From Planctomycetota bacterium (lineage in GTDB: Bacteria; Planctomycetota; UBA1135; GCA-002686595): 64,000 nucleotides of DNA. Location of the stretch: assembly GCA_016714045.1 (NCBI GenBank), contig JADJNY010000001.1, positions 124,001-188,000 of the forward strand, in the 5' to 3' direction. Position 1 is the stretch's first letter, and each line of letters starts with the position of its first letter. Positions 45,601 to 54,200 of the stretch are shown here, piece by piece. The notes beneath the pieces were generated by a model. That model made no database searches and had not been told where the DNA came from. It saw nothing but the letters and a program-made list of their open reading frames with translations. Position numbers and translations under genes: made by a program.

Positions 45601-47211
45601 CGGGTCACGCTCTACCGCGGGCAACTCGGGCTCGCGCCGATCGCCCCCGGCGCGCAGGTGTTCAACGGAACGCAGGGCGGCGCGCGTCTCGGGGCCGCGT
45701 TGTGTCGCGCCGGTGACGTGAACAACGATGGGTTCTCCGACGTCGCCTTCTCCGCGCCGAACTTCAACCTGAACCAGGGCGAGGTCTACGTTCACCTCGG
45801 CGTGTCTTCAGGTCTCGCGACGAGTCCTACGCTCACGTTCCCGGGCTCCGCGGGTGCGAACCTCGGTGCAGGCATGGGGCCGTGCGGCGACATCGACGGC
45901 GACGGCTTCAGCGACGTGGTGCTCGGCCAACCCGGGCAGCTCTCGGGCACGGGGGGCCTGCTCGTGTACGTCGGCGGGACGCAGTACGGTGGCGTGCGAC
46001 GCACGCAACAGCGGCGCGTCACGGCGGCGAATGCGTATGACCGGCTCGCGCTCCAAACCGAGAGCGTCGGCCAAATGCGCTTGAGCGGCGGACCGAACAC
46101 GTTCGCCAACCTCGCCAGCACGCCGGCCGGCCGCGAGCACGTCGCGCTCGAGTGGGAGATGAAGGGTGGCGCGGCGCTCCTGAATGGAACCGGGCTCGAG
46201 ATCGGGCCGTTCCAGGACTGCGGTTCGCCGACGGCGCCCCTGCGCCTGGATGTCGTGGACAGCACGGGCATCTCCGCTGGACAGCGCTACCAGTGGCGCC
46301 AGCGCATCGCGACGAAGAACCCGTTCTTTCCGCACGGTCTGTGGGTCGCGCTCCAAGGGGATGGGCGGCACGAGAAGAAGTTCGGCACCGGCATCGACTG
46401 CGACTCCAACGGCGTGCCCGACACGACCGAGATCGCGCAGAACCCGGGGCTCGACTGCGATGCGAATGGACAGCTCGACAGCTGTCAGATCGCCCTCGAT
46501 CCCACGCGGGACTGCGACAACGATGGCTCGCTCAACAGCTGCGAGCTCCTGGCGAACGACTGCGACGGGGACGGCTGCCCAGACGACTGCGAACGGTTGG
46601 GCTTGATCACGGGTTGTGGTTCTGGCTCGGACTGCAACTCGAACAACGTGCTCGACAACTGCGACATCACAGCCAACCCTGGGCTCGACGGGAACGGCGA
46701 CGGGATCCTCGACACTTGCCAGTTCGTGCCGTACTGCTTCGGCGACGGCACGGGAACCGTATGTCCGTGCGGCAACAACGGCGGCGCCGGGCGTGGGTGC
46801 GCGAACTCGGTCAATGCCAATGGTGCCGTGCTCACGGTCACCGGATGGCCCAGCATCGCGAGCGACACGCTCGTCTTGCACGGTGCGGGGATGCCGAACT
46901 CGGTGTCGCCCTCGGCGATCTACCTCCAGGGCACGGCGCAGGACAACGGCGGCCTCGGGACGCCGATCCAGGATGGACTGAGGTGCGTGACGGGCTCCCT
47001 CATCCGGCTCGGCACACGACCGAACTCGGGCAATCAGTCGCAGTATCCCGACGTGGGGAACGTGATCGTCAGCATTCGCGGCGGGCTCGCGGCGCTTCCG
47101 ATGCCGCAGACGCGCTACTACCAGGTCTTCTATCGCAACGCAGCGACGGCCTTCTGTCCGCCGGGTACGGCGAACTGGACGAATGCAGTCGCGGTCACCT
47201 GGGGACCGTGA
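42625..47211 (+). CDS. Secreted FG-GAP (integrin-like) repeat protein with Cys-rich C-terminal module
   Basis: 1528-residue exported protein, probably adhesive or cell-surface. The signal peptide covers about the first 30 residues. Residues 35-240 form an N-terminal domain of unknown type. From about 242 to 1120 there are about a dozen FG-GAP repeats, each with a calcium-loop motif such as GDVNGDGYSDLLV, predicting a beta-propeller. Residues about 1255-1370 contain Asp-rich thrombospondin type 3/dockerin-like loops (DCDNDGSLNSCEL). The final 160 residues are the planctomycete CFGDG/CPCGN/YYQVFYRN/FCPP module also found at 4487-6673. The section 43290-44780 has more A/T at third positions than either end. 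It is convergent with the kinase gene, 24 bp away. Confidence 0.9.
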   Translation: MRYLSVHRLVLSSSCVLVALSIGAPVSSGAQRASEPGPDAANGARSSSAAEASRDGTERWTSSASGGLSISLAHEPLTAELAPRGVTVRATSSTLTREQREVELVLRTTSFGRLGAPKELGAGRVEHDGERALLVRDELVEWFEPRSHGLEHGWTIAAPPAGERTSALWIGLEFTGLHPQLAEDGKSAALVDERAQHRLYYRGLLAVDATGKELEARLCVRAAGVGIQFDDEHARYPIVVDPILSTIAWAFEVDQAGADLGQASTAGDVNGDGYSDLLVAARWYDGINGADAGVAWCFHGSASGLSLTPSWVSFGPVQAGAWFGSSLCALGDINGDRFDDVAIAAPLYSGPESEEGVVYVYLGSAGGLQSTPHWVIEGNTPNAHFGGDLEHVGDVNGDGLSDLAVCTSASGVAGFARVYAGTSNPSPGAPLWSMTAAGLAAFGVLPTHFDYLGNSPHVGGAGDVDGDGYDDLLLGCGFYELNGVPGRAFLFRGGPSGPSTVPVWSATGPVSEASFGLMPRSAGDLNGDGLSDVIIGDPHYSDGSSGAVLVYISNPQALPTLLPTSPSQILTSPSAGAFFGGSRGSMSCGDVDGDAIPDVIVGGWRNAGQSGRAWLFKGSAVSPWLSPTPDSSISSGQSNGLLGFFAGTAGDVNGDGRSDAYVTHLRFDNPELDEGTLYVFYGQPQETPLHVPLAIQTSSLTGTTGSSFATALTTAGDANGDGFSDLLVGSPGFQGAFANEGRVALYRAKSDGTGLENASIWSFSGGQTDARLGTSVTFAGDVNNDGFTDVLVGAPGFATDLTQFQEGKAFLFLGTSSGVLSGTPSWTFEGDAINAKFGQALAGAGDVNGDGYADVFVGAPGATVGGLQDSGRVYVFLGSPTGLGATPALVLDNPVTGDARFGASLANAGDLNRDGQTDLVVGAPDYSNPESEEGRVYVFLGSAAGVVPTPAFTVESDLVGAHLGTAVSGAGDVDADGYADILVGAPDTLGGGRVTLYRGQLGLAPIAPGAQVFNGTQGGARLGAALCRAGDVNNDGFSDVAFSAPNFNLNQGEVYVHLGVSSGLATSPTLTFPGSAGANLGAGMGPCGDIDGDGFSDVVLGQPGQLSGTGGLLVYVGGTQYGGVRRTQQRRVTAANAYDRLALQTESVGQMRLSGGPNTFANLASTPAGREHVALEWEMKGGAALLNGTGLEIGPFQDCGSPTAPLRLDVVDSTGISAGQRYQWRQRIATKNPFFPHGLWVALQGDGRHEKKFGTGIDCDSNGVPDTTEIAQNPGLDCDANGQLDSCQIALDPTRDCDNDGSLNSCELLANDCDGDGCPDDCERLGLITGCGSGSDCNSNNVLDNCDITANPGLDGNGDGILDTCQFVPYCFGDGTGTVCPCGNNGGAGRGCANSVNANGAVLTVTGWPSIASDTLVLHGAGMPNSVSPSAIYLQGTAQDNGGLGTPIQDGLRCVTGSLIRLGTRPNSGNQSQYPDVGNVIVSIRGGLAALPMPQTRYYQVFYRNAATAFCPPGTANWTNAVAVTWGP

Positions 47212-47235
47212 TCGCGGGGGCAGTGGGCTCCGAAG

Positions 47236-50200
47236 TCAATCCGTCGTGATCCCCCGCGCCGGCCTGATCCCGTACGCGTCGCTGCGCGTGTCGGGCATGC
47301 GCTCGAAGCGCATGTGCGTGCGCAGCTCGTCGTGGGTGAGCTGGAAGGAACCGCCGCGGACGCTCCTGTGGCCCGAATCGGGGGCCTGCTGCAGACCGTC
47401 GCCGTCGCGGAAGGGCCAGCGGTACCAGGTCCAGAACGAATCCTGCATCCACTCGCTGACGTTGCCGCCGAGGTCGTGGAAGCCCCACGGGGTCGGTTCG
47501 AAGTGTCCTACCGGCGAGCTGGCGACGAACCCGTCAGGGTGGTTCAACAAGGTGTCGGTCTCGAGGTAGTTCTCCCTCCCGATCAGGCTCTCGGGCGTCT
47601 CGCCACCGGGCCACGCCCAGTTCCGGCCCGCGTGGGCTGCGTGGCTCCACTGTGCTTCCGTCGGCAGGGCGAGCTCGAATCGGCCGAGCCACGTCTGCGC
47701 CTCGGTCCATGTCACCCGTTCGACGGGGTGGAGCGAGTTCGACACGCCCGCGTCCATCGACTTGCCCGGAACGTAGTAGCTCGGGTTGACTCCGGTCCAC
47801 CGCCGCCACTGAGCCTGGGTGACCTCGTACTTGGAGAGGAAGAACGCGTCGAGGCGGACTCTGGGATGCGTGCGATCAGGGTCGGGGTCGGCCGGAGAGT
47901 CCGGGAACCACGGATGCAGCTCGTTGTAGCCGATCCATGCTGTTCCACCCGGAACGAGCACGAAGACCAGGCTCGTCTCCGGACGAATCGACCACGTGCC
48001 GTCCGTGCCGCGCTCGGGCCGCTCGCCCGTGTCCGGCAGCCAGAACTCCCAGAGTCCGGAGCGCGGATCTCGCTCGAGGGGCAGCAGTCCACGCTGGGGC
48101 TCGATCTGGAGTCCACCGTAGAGCGGGCACTCGTCGCGGTTCGCGATCGAGGCGATCGCGCTTTGCCACGCGCTGGCGCCGGCGACCAACGTCCGGTGCG
48201 CGCCCGAGCGGGCGCGATCGAGGCGCGCCTCGATCGCCGCGATCGTAGCGCCGTGGGGAATCGGGGATGCCAACTCGTCGAGTTCCGCGAGCAGGCGGGG
48301 CAGCGCCGCGTCCAGCCGTCGATCGTCGGGGTCGGCGTAGCTCCACCCCGCGGGGAGCTCGAGCGCGCGACGCTCGCGCTGGATCGCCTGCGCGTTCCGA
48401 GCGAGGCGTGCGTCCCATTCCGCGTTTCCCTCGGCCCAGCCAAGCTGACCCGCATGCTCCGCGATCTGCTTGCGGTCGTCCTCGACTCCGAGCGCGTCGT
48501 ACTCGAGCTCGAAGATGCGCGCCCGCGTCTGCCGTCGAGCGGAGATGGCTTCAGGCGCTTCTTCCGGGAGCGGCGTCCCGCGCGCACGCAGCTCGGCGAG
48601 ATCGTGCGCGTAGGCGTCGCGCCGACGCACGAGCTCGCGCGCCTCCGCGAGCCACCGCTCCATCGCGGGGACGAGCTCCTCCCTCGCGGGCCACAGCTCC
48701 TCCGCGCGCGCGGCGAGCGCGGCCGGGCCGCGGAAATCGGCCTCCATCCGCGTTTGAGCAGCGCCGATCGAACGCACGACGATCACGGCGACGAGGCCGC
48801 CGACGAGCGCCAGCAGCGCGACGCCGCTCGCGAGCGCGAGGCGCCGGTTGCGACGAATCCACTTGTTGAGCTCCGCCCACGCGCCTTGCTCGTGCGCGCG
48901 AACGACGCGGCCTTCGACGTACGCGCGCAGGTCGTCGGCCAGCTTCGCGACGCCCTCGTAGCGCTCCGCTGCATCGCGCTCCATCGCGCGCTCGCAGATC
49001 GCGACCAGCTCGACGGGCGCGTGCGGGACGAGCGTGGCGAGGCGCTCGGGCGCTTTCACGCGCACGAGCTCGAGGACCTCGCGCGACTTCTCGGACGCTC
49101 CCGGCTGCGCGTACGGCGCGCGCCGCGCGAGGAAGTGGTAGAGAATCGCGCCGATCGAGTAGACGTCCAACGGCGGCCCGATCGCGTCGCGCTCGCCGCG
49201 CGCTTGCTCGGGCGCCATGTACGAGGGCGTCCCGAGCACCTCGCCCTCGAGCGTGTTCGCGGGCGAGAACGAGTCCTCGATCCGTCCATCCGGTCCGCCC
49301 GCCGCACGATTGCGCTCGTCGAGCTCCGCTCCCGTGTCCGTGCTCGATGGGGTGCCCGCACGCGGCTCACCCCTCTTCGATGCGGGAGTCGGATCGACCA
49401 CGGTGCGCTGTCGATCACCCTCTGCGTGCGTGGGCGGGGCGTCGGGCTCCTGCGCGTCCGAGTCCGCAAGGTCGAGGTTTCGCGCGTCGGCTGCCCACTC
49501 GCGCCGCGCAAGCCCCCAGTCCATCACGTACGTCTCGCCGAAGCGCCCGACCATCACGTTGCCGGGCTTCAGGTCGCGGTGCACGACGCCCTGCGCGTGC
49601 GCGAACGCGATCGTGTCGCACACGCGCAGGAGGACCTCGAGCACGCGCGCTTCCGTCCAGCCCTCGCGCGCGCTCCACGCGAGCTCGAACACCTCCGTCA
49701 AGCTCTGCCCGCGCACGAGCGGCATCGTGAAGAACACGCTGCCGTGCTCGTCGACGCCGAGCTCGTGCACGGGCACGACGCCGGGGTGGTCGAGGCGTCC
49801 GAGGATGCGTGCCTCCGCCAAGAAACGCCGCACGATGCGCGCGCTGCCGCCGCGGTCCGCGCGGATGCGCTTCATCGCGAGCTCGCGGCCGAGCGCGACA
49901 TCGCGGACGCGATGGACCACGCCCATCCCGCCTTGCCCGACGCGTTCGAGGAGCTCGTACCGTGAACGCTGCGGACGCAGGTCCTCCAGGTGCTCGAGAC
50001 GCGCGCGCGCCGCGTCGTCGTCCTGGACCGCGGAACGCGCGATGGAATCGAGCGCCGAATCGACGAGGCGGGCGTCCGCGCCGAGCTCGCCGAGGAGCGA
50101 CTGCGCTCGGAGCCACGCCGCGTGGAGCTCGCGCAGCTCCCGCGCAGCGTCGGGGTGGCGCGCGAAGAACGCCTCCGGGTCGCCGTCGCCTCGCTCCAGG

Positions 50201-50316
50201 CTCTCCGCGAGCTCCCGGAAGAGCTCTCGGACGCGCGGCGCGACGACGTGCGGCGCGCTCGCGCTGCCCGGCGACGGCGGTCGGGGCTCGGATCGAGGGA
50301 GCGGCTCGGAGCTCAT
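47236..50316 (-). CDS. Ser/Thr protein kinase fused to an FGE/SUMF1-type domain
   Basis: 1026-residue membrane kinase. An N-terminal helical zone (about 1-115) precedes the kinase domain: GQGGMG P-loop near residue 127, AMKRI Lys, HRDLKPGNVMV catalytic loop, DWG in place of DFG, and SYMAPEQARG. A long Asp/Pro-rich insert sits between DWG and APE. A membrane helix (LALASGVALLALVGGLVAV) follows at about residue 525, then a coiled-coil-like region. From about residue 775 the C-terminal formylglycine-generating-enzyme-like domain shows LVPGGTAWIGYNE, FFLSKYEVTQAQW, LPTEAQWSHAAHAG and DLGGNVSEWMQD. Such fusions are frequent in Planctomycetota; the outer domain probably senses or binds rather than catalyses. 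The start is ATG 50316, divergent from the sigma factor gene. Confidence 0.9.
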   Translation of the reverse strand: MSSEPLPRSEPRPPSPGSASAPHVVAPRVRELFRELAESLERGDGDPEAFFARHPDAARELRELHAAWLRAQSLLGELGADARLVDSALDSIARSAVQDDDAARARLEHLEDLRPQRSRYELLERVGQGGMGVVHRVRDVALGRELAMKRIRADRGGSARIVRRFLAEARILGRLDHPGVVPVHELGVDEHGSVFFTMPLVRGQSLTEVFELAWSAREGWTEARVLEVLLRVCDTIAFAHAQGVVHRDLKPGNVMVGRFGETYVMDWGLARREWAADARNLDLADSDAQEPDAPPTHAEGDRQRTVVDPTPASKRGEPRAGTPSSTDTGAELDERNRAAGGPDGRIEDSFSPANTLEGEVLGTPSYMAPEQARGERDAIGPPLDVYSIGAILYHFLARRAPYAQPGASEKSREVLELVRVKAPERLATLVPHAPVELVAICERAMERDAAERYEGVAKLADDLRAYVEGRVVRAHEQGAWAELNKWIRRNRRLALASGVALLALVGGLVAVIVVRSIGAAQTRMEADFRGPAALAARAEELWPAREELVPAMERWLAEARELVRRRDAYAHDLAELRARGTPLPEEAPEAISARRQTRARIFELEYDALGVEDDRKQIAEHAGQLGWAEGNAEWDARLARNAQAIQRERRALELPAGWSYADPDDRRLDAALPRLLAELDELASPIPHGATIAAIEARLDRARSGAHRTLVAGASAWQSAIASIANRDECPLYGGLQIEPQRGLLPLERDPRSGLWEFWLPDTGERPERGTDGTWSIRPETSLVFVLVPGGTAWIGYNELHPWFPDSPADPDPDRTHPRVRLDAFFLSKYEVTQAQWRRWTGVNPSYYVPGKSMDAGVSNSLHPVERVTWTEAQTWLGRFELALPTEAQWSHAAHAGRNWAWPGGETPESLIGRENYLETDTLLNHPDGFVASSPVGHFEPTPWGFHDLGGNVSEWMQDSFWTWYRWPFRDGDGLQQAPDSGHRSVRGGSFQLTHDELRTHMRFERMPDTRSDAYGIRPARGITTD

Positions 50317-50580
50317 GGAGGGAGGCGCGAGCGTAGCGCGCGGTCGGGATGGAGAGGCGTGACCACCCCGGAATGGAGGGTCCGGACGGGGCGTGGTGCC
50401 TGAGGCGTGCGGGATGGCCGTGCCGTCCACGAGTGCGGGACGGGGCGAAATCGCCAGGAGAGTTCCAGAAAAAGGCGCGGAGGCGACGGAGCGCGACCCT
50501 CCCCGAACTTCGCCCCGGGCCCCTCGCCGGACGTCGGCTCCTTGCGCCCGGCGCGACGGGCGCATGCAATCCAAGGTTCC

Positions 50581-51168
50581 ATGGCCACCGACCACGACGA
50601 CTCTCTGGAGGTTCCGAGGAAGCCCACGCAAGCGGAGCTCCACGCCCTCGTCGAGCGCCACCTGCCCGTGTTGCGAACCTTCGTGCGGCTCAACCTCGGC
50701 CCCGTCGTGCGCTCGAAGGAAGCCGTGTCCGACATCGTGCAGTCCGCTGCACGCGAGCTGTTCGAGACCCTGGACGGGTTCACCTTCCGAGGCGACGACG
50801 CGTTCCGCGGCTATCTCTGCCAGGTCGCGGCGAACAAGATCCTGGAGAAGAAGCGTTACTACCTCGCGCAGAAGCGCGATGCGGGGCGGGAAGAGGCGCT
50901 CGACGCCGAGGACTACTACGAGCTCGCTGACGTCGAAGGCGACTCGAATCCGCGGAGTCCGCAGAAGATCGCGATGCGACGCGAAGAGCTCGCCCGCTTG
51001 CAGGAGCTCTTCGACGCGCTCGACGAGCGCGATCGGCGGATCCTCTCGATGCGGAGGATCTTCGGGATCCCCGCGACGGAGATCGCGCGCGAACTGGGGA
51101 TCGGCGAATCGACCGTGCGGTGGCGGCTCTCCGAGATCATGACGAAGCTGGCGGAAGGCCTGCGGTGA
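50581..51168 (+). CDS. ECF-type RNA polymerase sigma factor
   Basis: 195-residue extracytoplasmic-function sigma factor. Region 2 spans about residues 25-105 (VRTFVRLNLG- and DDAFRGYLCQVAANKILEKKR-like segments) and region 4 about 140-190, with a clear helix-turn-helix IPATEIARELGIGESTVRWRL. The linker is acidic (EALDAEDYYELAD). ATG at 50581. The 264-bp gap to the divergent kinase-FGE gene probably holds both promoters. ECF genes paired with membrane kinases are a recurring planctomycete arrangement in which the kinase is thought to control the sigma factor; here that is inferred from position. Confidence 0.9.
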   Translation: MATDHDDSLEVPRKPTQAELHALVERHLPVLRTFVRLNLGPVVRSKEAVSDIVQSAARELFETLDGFTFRGDDAFRGYLCQVAANKILEKKRYYLAQKRDAGREEALDAEDYYELADVEGDSNPRSPQKIAMRREELARLQELFDALDERDRRILSMRRIFGIPATEIARELGIGESTVRWRLSEIMTKLAEGLR

Positions 51169-51228
51169 TCGAAGCCGAGCGCTGCGCCTGGTCGATCGTG
51201 GCCCGCCGGACGCGGGCCGCGACGACGC

Positions 51229-54200
51229 TCACCACGTGAGCCCGACGTCCTTCGCCGCTGCCTCCGCCGCTGCGGTCGCGTTCGACCAGCGCGCGATGCG
51301 CTCCGCGTCGTTCGCCTCCGTCGCCCAAGCGGCGAGGCGCTCGAGGATCGGCCGCGACAGCGTCCACCGCGCGGCTCCTTCGAGCCACGCGAGGCCCGCG
51401 GCGGCGCCCTGCTCGGCGCGCACGCGCTCGGCGGCGGCCAGCGCGCGGTGCGGCGGGAGCGCTTCGCGGCGCACGAGCTCGTCCTCGATCGCGCGCGCTT
51501 CGGACTCGCGACCGAGCGCGCGAGCGACGTCGAGCACGGCGAGGCGCGGGCCGACGGCGCACGGGAGCTGCACGAGCTCCGCGAGCACGGCGCTCGCGCG
51601 CGGAGCGTCGCCCTGGACGTGCAGGCGCTGCACCGCGGCGAGCAGGAGCGTCGTCGCGACGCCGTCCTGCAGCCGTCCCGACGCGTTCCACGCGATGGCC
51701 GCGCGCGCGGCGCGCTCGCACCATTCGGGGGTCGCGTCGCGCGGGAAGAGCGTGCGCGCGTCGTCCCAACCGATCGGCCGCGCCTGCAGCAGCCATTGCG
51801 CGCGGTAGCTCTGCCCCGGCCCGAGCACGACGTCCTCCGCGTCGAGACGGCAGAGTCCGAGCTCCAACGCGCGGAGCGCGCGCTCCGTGTCGCCCGTCGC
51901 GGACAGGACGCGCGCGATCGCGAGCGCCGGAGCGCGCGACAGACCGCGCTTCGGGTCGAGCGCGCGGTCGATCGTCGCGCGGGAACGCTGGAGCGCGTTC
52001 GCGGGCCCGAGGACCTTCGTCCAGGTCGCGAGCTCCAGCGCGGCGAAGTCCTCCGCTTCGTCCTCGTTGCCGGGGCCGGTCGCCGGGCGCGCGGCGGACA
52101 GGATCGACTCGACGACCGCGGCGAGCTCGTCGCCCCGGAGCTCGCGAGCCACTTCGTCGAGCAGGTCGCGCGCCGAGATCGACGCGTCGTTGCCGTAGAA
52201 CCAGCGCCGGCCGCTCGAGAGCGCGCCGCACCAGCGGTAGATCGTCGCCGCGCGCGCGGTGAGGCCGAGCTTGACGTGCAGGCGCGCGAGCGCGCGCAGC
52301 TGGGACGCGTCGAGCGGGTGCACGGCGCCCGCGAGTCCGGCGAGCGTCTCCCGGTGGTCGCTCGTGAGCTCGGCGGCGTGCTCCTCGAACCACGCGAGCA
52401 GGAGCGCGCGCTCCAGCGTGTTCGCGCCGCCGCCGCGGACGCTCTTCGTCCACGCATCGACGGCCTCGCGCTCGCCGAGGCGCTTCACTTCGGCGTGCAT
52501 CACGCCGCGCAGGAGCGCGCGCGATCCCTGGAGCGCGGACGCGTCCAGCGAACGGGCCTGTCGCGCGAGCTCGTCGCCGCCGAACGGCAGCTCGACGAGC
52601 ACGTCGTACGCGGTGCGCTTCTGCGCCTCCTCCTTCGGCGGCTCCTCCAGCGCGTAGACGGAAAGACCGTCCTTGACCACGCGCGCGGCGCCGTCCTTGG
52701 GCGTCGCGTCCTCGGGCCAGGCCGGGTCCGCCTGTCCGAAGCCGCGCGAGCGGTAGATGCGGCCGTAGGGCGATTCGCGGTGGAACTCGCGCCACGTGCG
52801 CCGGTAGAGCGCGCGCGCGTCCTCGACGCGGCCGGCGTCGAGCGCCTTCTTCACGGCGAGCAGCGTCGCGGGCTCGAGCTTCTTCACGTCCTCGGGCGCC
52901 GCCGCGGGCTTCGCCTTCTTCTGCGCGGAGTCGCGGGCCGCGAGCGCGTTCAGCGGGTGGCCGCGCCGCTTCCAGTAGCTGACGAGTTGCTCGCGCGTCG
53001 CGGGCTTCTTGTCGGTGTCCGCGAGGCGTTCGAGGAATGCGCGCTGACGCGCAGGGTCACCGGAGCCGCCGGCTTCGTCGGCGAGCTCGCGCAGGAGCCG
53101 CGCGTCCTTCGGCTTCTTCTCGAGGCGCGCCTCGAGGCTCGCGCGCTTCTTCGCGCGATCGCCGAGCAGCTCGAACACCGACGAGCGCAGCTCGCCGATG
53201 CGGTCCGCGCCGGGGCCGTCCTCGAGCGCGGCCGAGCCCTCGTACGCGTCGACCAGCGCGAGGAGCTCGCCCGCGTGCTCTTTGCCGAGCGCGTTCACGA
53301 GCGCGCGCAGCGCGTTGCTGACGACCCATTCGCGTTCCTCGTCGGCCTTGGACAGGGCGGGGAGGAGCTTCTCGACGCGTGCGAGCGACGCGGCGGCGTC
53401 GCCGCCCTTCGCGATCGCGGCGGCGTCGAGCGCCTGGAACGCGGAGTCGTCCGGCCACCGCTTCACGGACTCGGCGACGAGCCGGCGCACGACGTCCGGG
53501 GCGAGCTTCGAGTTCGTCACGATCTGCTGGAGCGAGTACGTGAGCATCACGGGCTCGTCGACCCCTTCGAGGCCGGTGACGTACGCCTCGACGAGGAAGT
53601 CGGCGAACGCGGGCGCGGGCGCCTCGTTCTCGTTCGACAGGAAGCTCAACGCGACGTACGCGCGCTGCGCGGCGGGGACCTTGCTCCACAGGGGCGAAAG
53701 CAGGCCGAGGCGCGCGTCGGCCGGCACGAGCCCGAGCAGCGAGTCGAGCATGTAGTAGCGGTCGGGCAGGCACTCCGAGAGGCGCTTCTCCACTGCGTCG
53801 GCGGAGAGGAGCGGCCGTCCGCGGCTCTCCGAGAGCTGCGAAAGCACGTACTGGAACTGCTGCAGCTTCTTCTCGTCCGCGGCGACCAGCTGCACGAACG
53901 AATCGAGCAACACGTCGAACGCGGCGGGCGCGAGCACGCCGCGCGCGCGCTCGAGCAGCGGGATGACCTTCTGCGTGTCTTCCCAGCCCGAGCCGTGCGC
54001 GACGATCGTGCGCAGCGCGTAGCCCGTGAGCGCGTCGACGGACGGGGCGTCGCCCGCGAACACGGCGGCGGAGACGAGCACCTGGACGAACGCGAGGTCT
54101 TCCTTCTTCGGGGCGCCGAGCTGCGCAGCACGCAGTGCGAGCCCGAGTTTCGCGCGGTCCCCCTCGAGGAGCAGCGGCACGAGCCGCGCGACGAGGTCGC

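Noticed and set aside
47213..47258. 8-bp inverted repeat CGCGGGGG/CCCCCGCG between the FG-GAP and kinase genes
   Set aside because: Loop of 30 nt, no U-tract, and one arm lies inside the kinase coding region; too weak to call a terminator.
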